This document shows, piece after piece, positions 61,354 through 64,000 of a stretch of 64,000 nt of DNA. Under the pieces are notes generated by a model, which saw only the letters and a list, made by a program, of their open reading frames with translations, had not been told where the DNA came from and did no database searches. The stretch is from positions 62,001 through 126,000 of the forward strand of contig NZ_FOCQ01000008.1 in assembly GCF_900110165.1 (NCBI RefSeq), in the 5' to 3' direction. A program made the position numbers and the translations under genes. Source of the DNA: Lihuaxuella thermophila (lineage in GTDB: Bacteria; Bacillota; Bacilli; Thermoactinomycetales; Thermoactinomycetaceae). Position 1 is the stretch's first letter. Every line of letters starts with the position of its first letter.

Positions 61354-62552
61354 AAATATTGGTGATCAATTGCGGGAGTTCATCCATTAAATATCAACTG
61401 TTTGATATGGAAGACGAATCGGTGCTGGCTTCCGGTCTGGTTGAAAAAATCGGATCGGACAGTGCCATCATTAAGCACCAGGTACCGGACAAAGATGAAA
61501 AAGTGGTGACTGGTGAAATTTTGGACCACCGGGCCGGTTTAAATCGCGTGCTCGCGTTGTTGATGAGCAAGGAAGACGGCGTGATTCAGAGTGCTGAAGA
61601 AGTAAAAGCAGTGGGCCATCGTGTGGTGCACGGCGGCGAGTACTTTTCCGGTTCGGTCATCATCACCAGCGAGGTACGCCAGGCAATCCGTAAAACGATT
61701 GACTTGGCACCCCTACATAACCCCCCGAATTTGCTTGGCATTGATGCGGCCCAGAATCAACTTCCCCATGCTGTTCACGTAGCGGTGTTTGATACGGCGT
61801 TTCATCAAACGATGCCGGAATACGCGTACATGTATCCGCTCCCCAGGGTTCTCTATTACAAGCATAAAATCCGGCGTTACGGATTTCACGGAACATCTCA
61901 TAAATACGTGTCGCTTCGTGCGGCGGACTTTTTGCAAAGACCGTTGGAAGAGCTCAAGATCGTATCCTGCCATATAGGAAACGGGGCCAGCATTACAGCC
62001 ATTCAGAACGGAAAATCCGTGGATACGAGCATGGGTATGACTCCGCTGGAAGGTTTGATGATGGGAACCCGCTGCGGGGATATTGATCCGGCGATTGTTC
62101 CCTATGTGATCGCAAAGGAAGAATTGACACTGGCTGAAGTCAAATCCATGATGAATAAGCACAGTGGTCTATTGGGTGTTTCCGGTCTTTCCGGAGATAT
62201 GCGGGAAGTGACCGAAGCGATGTTTAATGGCGACACGGCAGCAAAGCTGGCGATTGACATGTATGTATATCGGCTGAAAAAAATGATCGGCGCCTATATC
62301 GCAGCCATGAACGGAATCGATGTGCTTGTATTTACGGCGGGTGTGGGAGAGAATGCGTCTCTGATCCGGCAAAGGGTTTGTGAAGGACTCACATTCTTTG
62401 GCATCGAATTGGATAAGGAAAAGAATGCCGAACGCAGCAAAGAAGAGCGCAGGATCAGCAGAGAAGATTCGAAAGTCGAAGTATTGGTTATCCCAACCAA
62501 TGAAGAGTTGATGATCGCACGGGAAACAAAAGCCCTGGTAGAATCCTTTTGA
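61350..62552 (+). CDS. ackA: Acetate kinase
   Basis: AckA interconverts acetyl phosphate and ADP with acetate and ATP. The 400-residue protein begins ILVINCGSSSIKYQLFD (Asn and Ser of the acetate/ATP site), has VGHRVVHGGEYFSGS, the catalytic region CHIGNGASITAIQ with GMTPLEGLMMGTRCGDID, and FTAGVGENA near the end. Its coupling (ATGA) to a 3-hydroxyacyl-CoA dehydrogenase gene is not the usual neighbourhood; propionate or butyrate kinase activity could be checked. Confidence 0.95.
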   Translation: MKILVINCGSSSIKYQLFDMEDESVLASGLVEKIGSDSAIIKHQVPDKDEKVVTGEILDHRAGLNRVLALLMSKEDGVIQSAEEVKAVGHRVVHGGEYFSGSVIITSEVRQAIRKTIDLAPLHNPPNLLGIDAAQNQLPHAVHVAVFDTAFHQTMPEYAYMYPLPRVLYYKHKIRRYGFHGTSHKYVSLRAADFLQRPLEELKIVSCHIGNGASITAIQNGKSVDTSMGMTPLEGLMMGTRCGDIDPAIVPYVIAKEELTLAEVKSMMNKHSGLLGVSGLSGDMREVTEAMFNGDTAAKLAIDMYVYRLKKMIGAYIAAMNGIDVLVFTAGVGENASLIRQRVCEGLTFFGIELDKEKNAERSKEERRISREDSKVEVLVIPTNEELMIARETKALVESF

Positions 62553-62606
62553 CAGTGTTAAGATGAGGGGGAACAAATTTATCCTTGTCCTGTAAGGGAG
62601 GACCAA

Positions 62607-63794
62607 ATGTTGAGGTTATCCAAACGTGTGCAACAATTATCTCCATCCCCGACACTTGCGATAACTGCAAAGGCAAAAGCGTTAAAACAAGAAGGATACG
62701 ATGTGATCGGTTTGGGAGCCGGTGAACCGGACTTTAATACGCCGGACCATATCTTGAAAGCAGCAAAGGAAGCGATGGATGCCGGCCATACAAAATATAC
62801 GGCATCCGGAGGAATCCCGGAATTAAAGCAGGCCATTATCCGAAAGTTGGAACGTGACAATCGATTGTCTTACCAACCCAACCAGATTATTGTTACCGTG
62901 GGAGCCAAGCACGCTTTATACAACCTGTTTCAGGTGATTCTCGATGAGGGGGACGAAGTGATCATCCCGGCTCCTTACTGGGTGAGCTACATTGAGCAAG
63001 TAAAATTGGCGGGAGGCGTTCCGGTGGTGATTGAAGGGGAGGAGGATCGTCAGTTTAAAATCACTCCTTCCCAACTGGAAAAGGCGATTACAGAACGCAC
63101 CAGGGCCGTCTTAATCAACAGCCCTTCCAATCCGACCGGAATGTTATACACGAAAGAGGAACTCCAGGCCCTCGGAAAAGTGTGCGTCCAACACGACATC
63201 CTCATCGTGTCTGACGAAATTTACGAACACCTGATTTACGATGATGTGCAACATGTCAGCATTGCGAGCTTGGGTCCCGAGTTTTATGACAGAACGGTGA
63301 TTATAAACGGTGTTTCCAAAACATACTCGATGACCGGCTGGCGGATCGGCTTTGCGGCCGGCCCTGCGGAGATCATCAAGGCGATGACGGACTTGTCGAG
63401 CCACAGCACGTCCAACCCGACGTCGATCGCTCAGTACGCAGCGATTGCCGCGCTGACAGGGACACATGAACCCGTGGAGAAAATGAAAGAAGCATTTAAG
63501 AAACGGAGAGACTACGTCATTCAGCGTATTAACTCGATCCCCGGGTTTGCATGCCAGACTCCGCCGGGTGCGTTTTACGCATTTATCAATATTCGTGAAG
63601 CATTAAACAATTCCAATGGGAAATACAGCACTCCGGACGAATGGGCAGCGGCCTTGCTCGAGAAAGAGCTGGTAGCCGTCGTGCCGGGTTCCGGTTTCGG
63701 CTCCAACAACCACATCCGCATTTCCTATGCAACCTCGATGGAACAGTTGGAAAAGGCTTTTGACCGGATTGAACGGTTTGTGAAGCAAGGATAA
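62607..63794 (+). CDS. aspB: Aspartate aminotransferase
   Basis: AspB is a fold-type I PLP transaminase moving the amino group between aspartate and 2-oxoglutarate. The 395-residue protein has GAGEPDFNTP, LINSPSNPTGMLY, the Asp of VSDEIYEHLIY, and the Schiff-base Lys in NGVSKTYSMTGWRIGF. The C-terminus has VVPGSGFG with the substrate Arg region following. ATG 62607 follows AAGGGAGG. In B. subtilis aspB lies shortly after panBCD-dinG, so the conserved segment resumes here after about 30 kb of inserted genes. Confidence 0.96.
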   Translation: MLRLSKRVQQLSPSPTLAITAKAKALKQEGYDVIGLGAGEPDFNTPDHILKAAKEAMDAGHTKYTASGGIPELKQAIIRKLERDNRLSYQPNQIIVTVGAKHALYNLFQVILDEGDEVIIPAPYWVSYIEQVKLAGGVPVVIEGEEDRQFKITPSQLEKAITERTRAVLINSPSNPTGMLYTKEELQALGKVCVQHDILIVSDEIYEHLIYDDVQHVSIASLGPEFYDRTVIINGVSKTYSMTGWRIGFAAGPAEIIKAMTDLSSHSTSNPTSIAQYAAIAALTGTHEPVEKMKEAFKKRRDYVIQRINSIPGFACQTPPGAFYAFINIREALNNSNGKYSTPDEWAAALLEKELVAVVPGSGFGSNNHIRISYATSMEQLEKAFDRIERFVKQG

Positions 63795-63805
63795 AAAGAG
63801 GCAAC

Positions 63806-63848
63806 AAAAAGAGACTGCTGGATCCTGATCAGGACGCGGTCTCTTTTT
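63806..63848 (+). terminator. Terminator of aspB
   Basis: AAAAAGAGAC (63806-63815) pairs with GTCTCTTTTT (63839-63848), with an inner loop containing GATCCTGATCAGGAC. Symmetrical enough to act in both directions. Confidence 0.85.
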
Positions 63849-63927
63849 GTTATAATCAGATTCTGTAAAAAGAGATTTGTTTGCATGGGCTAAGTGGTAT
63901 ATTGGCCGCCATAGCGGACTGCACAAA

Positions 63928-64000
63928 TTACCTGGGAAGTTGCTGCAAACGCTGGTGGACTTCTTCAGGTGTAAGTCCATGGGCGTTGATGACAGGACAA
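63928..64000 (-). CDS. 3' end of a minus-strand gene, unknown
   Basis: From the window edge a minus-strand frame of 23 codons reads VINAHGLTPEEVHQRLQQLP and ends in TAA at 63930-63928. The protein-like sequence and the lack of any competing frame suggest the C-terminus of a real gene running in from beyond the window. Too little is present to name it; a nucleoside-kinase-like or transferase C-terminus is possible. Confidence 0.55.
   Translation of the reverse strand, partial: CPVINAHGLTPEEVHQRLQQLPR

Noticed and set aside
1-64000. CRISPR arrays, rRNA and tRNA genes
   Set aside because: No spaced direct repeats, no conserved rRNA segments and no tRNA cloverleaf were seen on either strand.

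Overview
The window is chromosomal DNA of an endospore-forming Bacillales bacterium. The gene order trpB-trpA-hisC-tyrA-aroA, ypiB-ypiF-qcrABC-ypjA-ypjB, yitT/ypjC-ypjD(mazG)-dapB-mgsA-bshB1-bshA-cca-birA-panBCD and finally aspB follows the Bacillus subtilis trp-to-aspB segment. It also carries bacillithiol synthesis genes, a spore-cortex deacetylase (PdaA), YpjB and a CotS-like kinase. Balanced base composition, strong GGAGG ribosome binding sites, many TTG/GTG starts and many insertions into the Bacillus order suggest a thermophilic side branch such as Thermoactinomycetaceae. That placement is inference.

Layout. 1-5.5 kb: end of the trp operon plus hisC, tyrA and aroA. 5.5-12.4 kb: a promoter followed at once by a terminator, two unknown genes, ypiB, ypiF, the menaquinol:cytochrome c reductase (qcrABC), ypjA and ypjB. 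12.4-21.6 kb: an inserted block on both strands with psuGK, proline dehydrogenase under a sigma-54 promoter beside its enhancer-binding activator, a GntR regulator, small proteins, a CotS-like kinase with a damaged 5' end, pdaA and a decayed gene. 21.7-31.9 kb: return to the conserved order, with a D-cysteine desulfhydrase-like gene inserted between dapB and mgsA. 31.9-34.5 kb: TPR protein, Mpo1-like protein, CDGSH protein.

34.6-40.4 kb (minus strand) is the most unusual part. It is one compact eight-gene unit: a TetR regulator with a palindromic operator, a long-chain acyl-CoA ligase carrying a C-terminal membrane anchor, five consecutive cysteine-free membrane-anchored or exported coiled-coil proteins, and a 55-residue membrane peptide, closed by a 16-bp perfect hairpin. 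I know of no described system with this make-up. Its plan recalls actinobacterial fadD-mce operons, but I see no MCE domain or permease.

40.7-48.3 kb: amino-acid permease, a secreted matrixin-like protease with its neighbour, a gene-poor AT-rich stretch with a possible IS200/IS605 right-end or omega-RNA relic, thioredoxin reductase, and a phosphodiesterase/EEP hydrolase pair. 48.6-52.5 kb: class Ia ribonucleotide reductase (nrdAB) behind two NrdR-like boxes, then a MazG-like NTP pyrophosphohydrolase. 53-57.5 kb: a split NHEJ set (ATP-dependent ligase and LigD-type polymerase on opposite strands) flanking two aromatic/proline-rich proteins, then MTA/SAH deaminase. 57.6-64 kb: a lipoprotein, a short FtsH-like protease overlapping a bitopic partner gene, 3-hydroxyacyl-CoA dehydrogenase, acetate kinase, aspB, and the 3' end of a minus-strand gene. 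I saw no rRNA, tRNA or CRISPR array.
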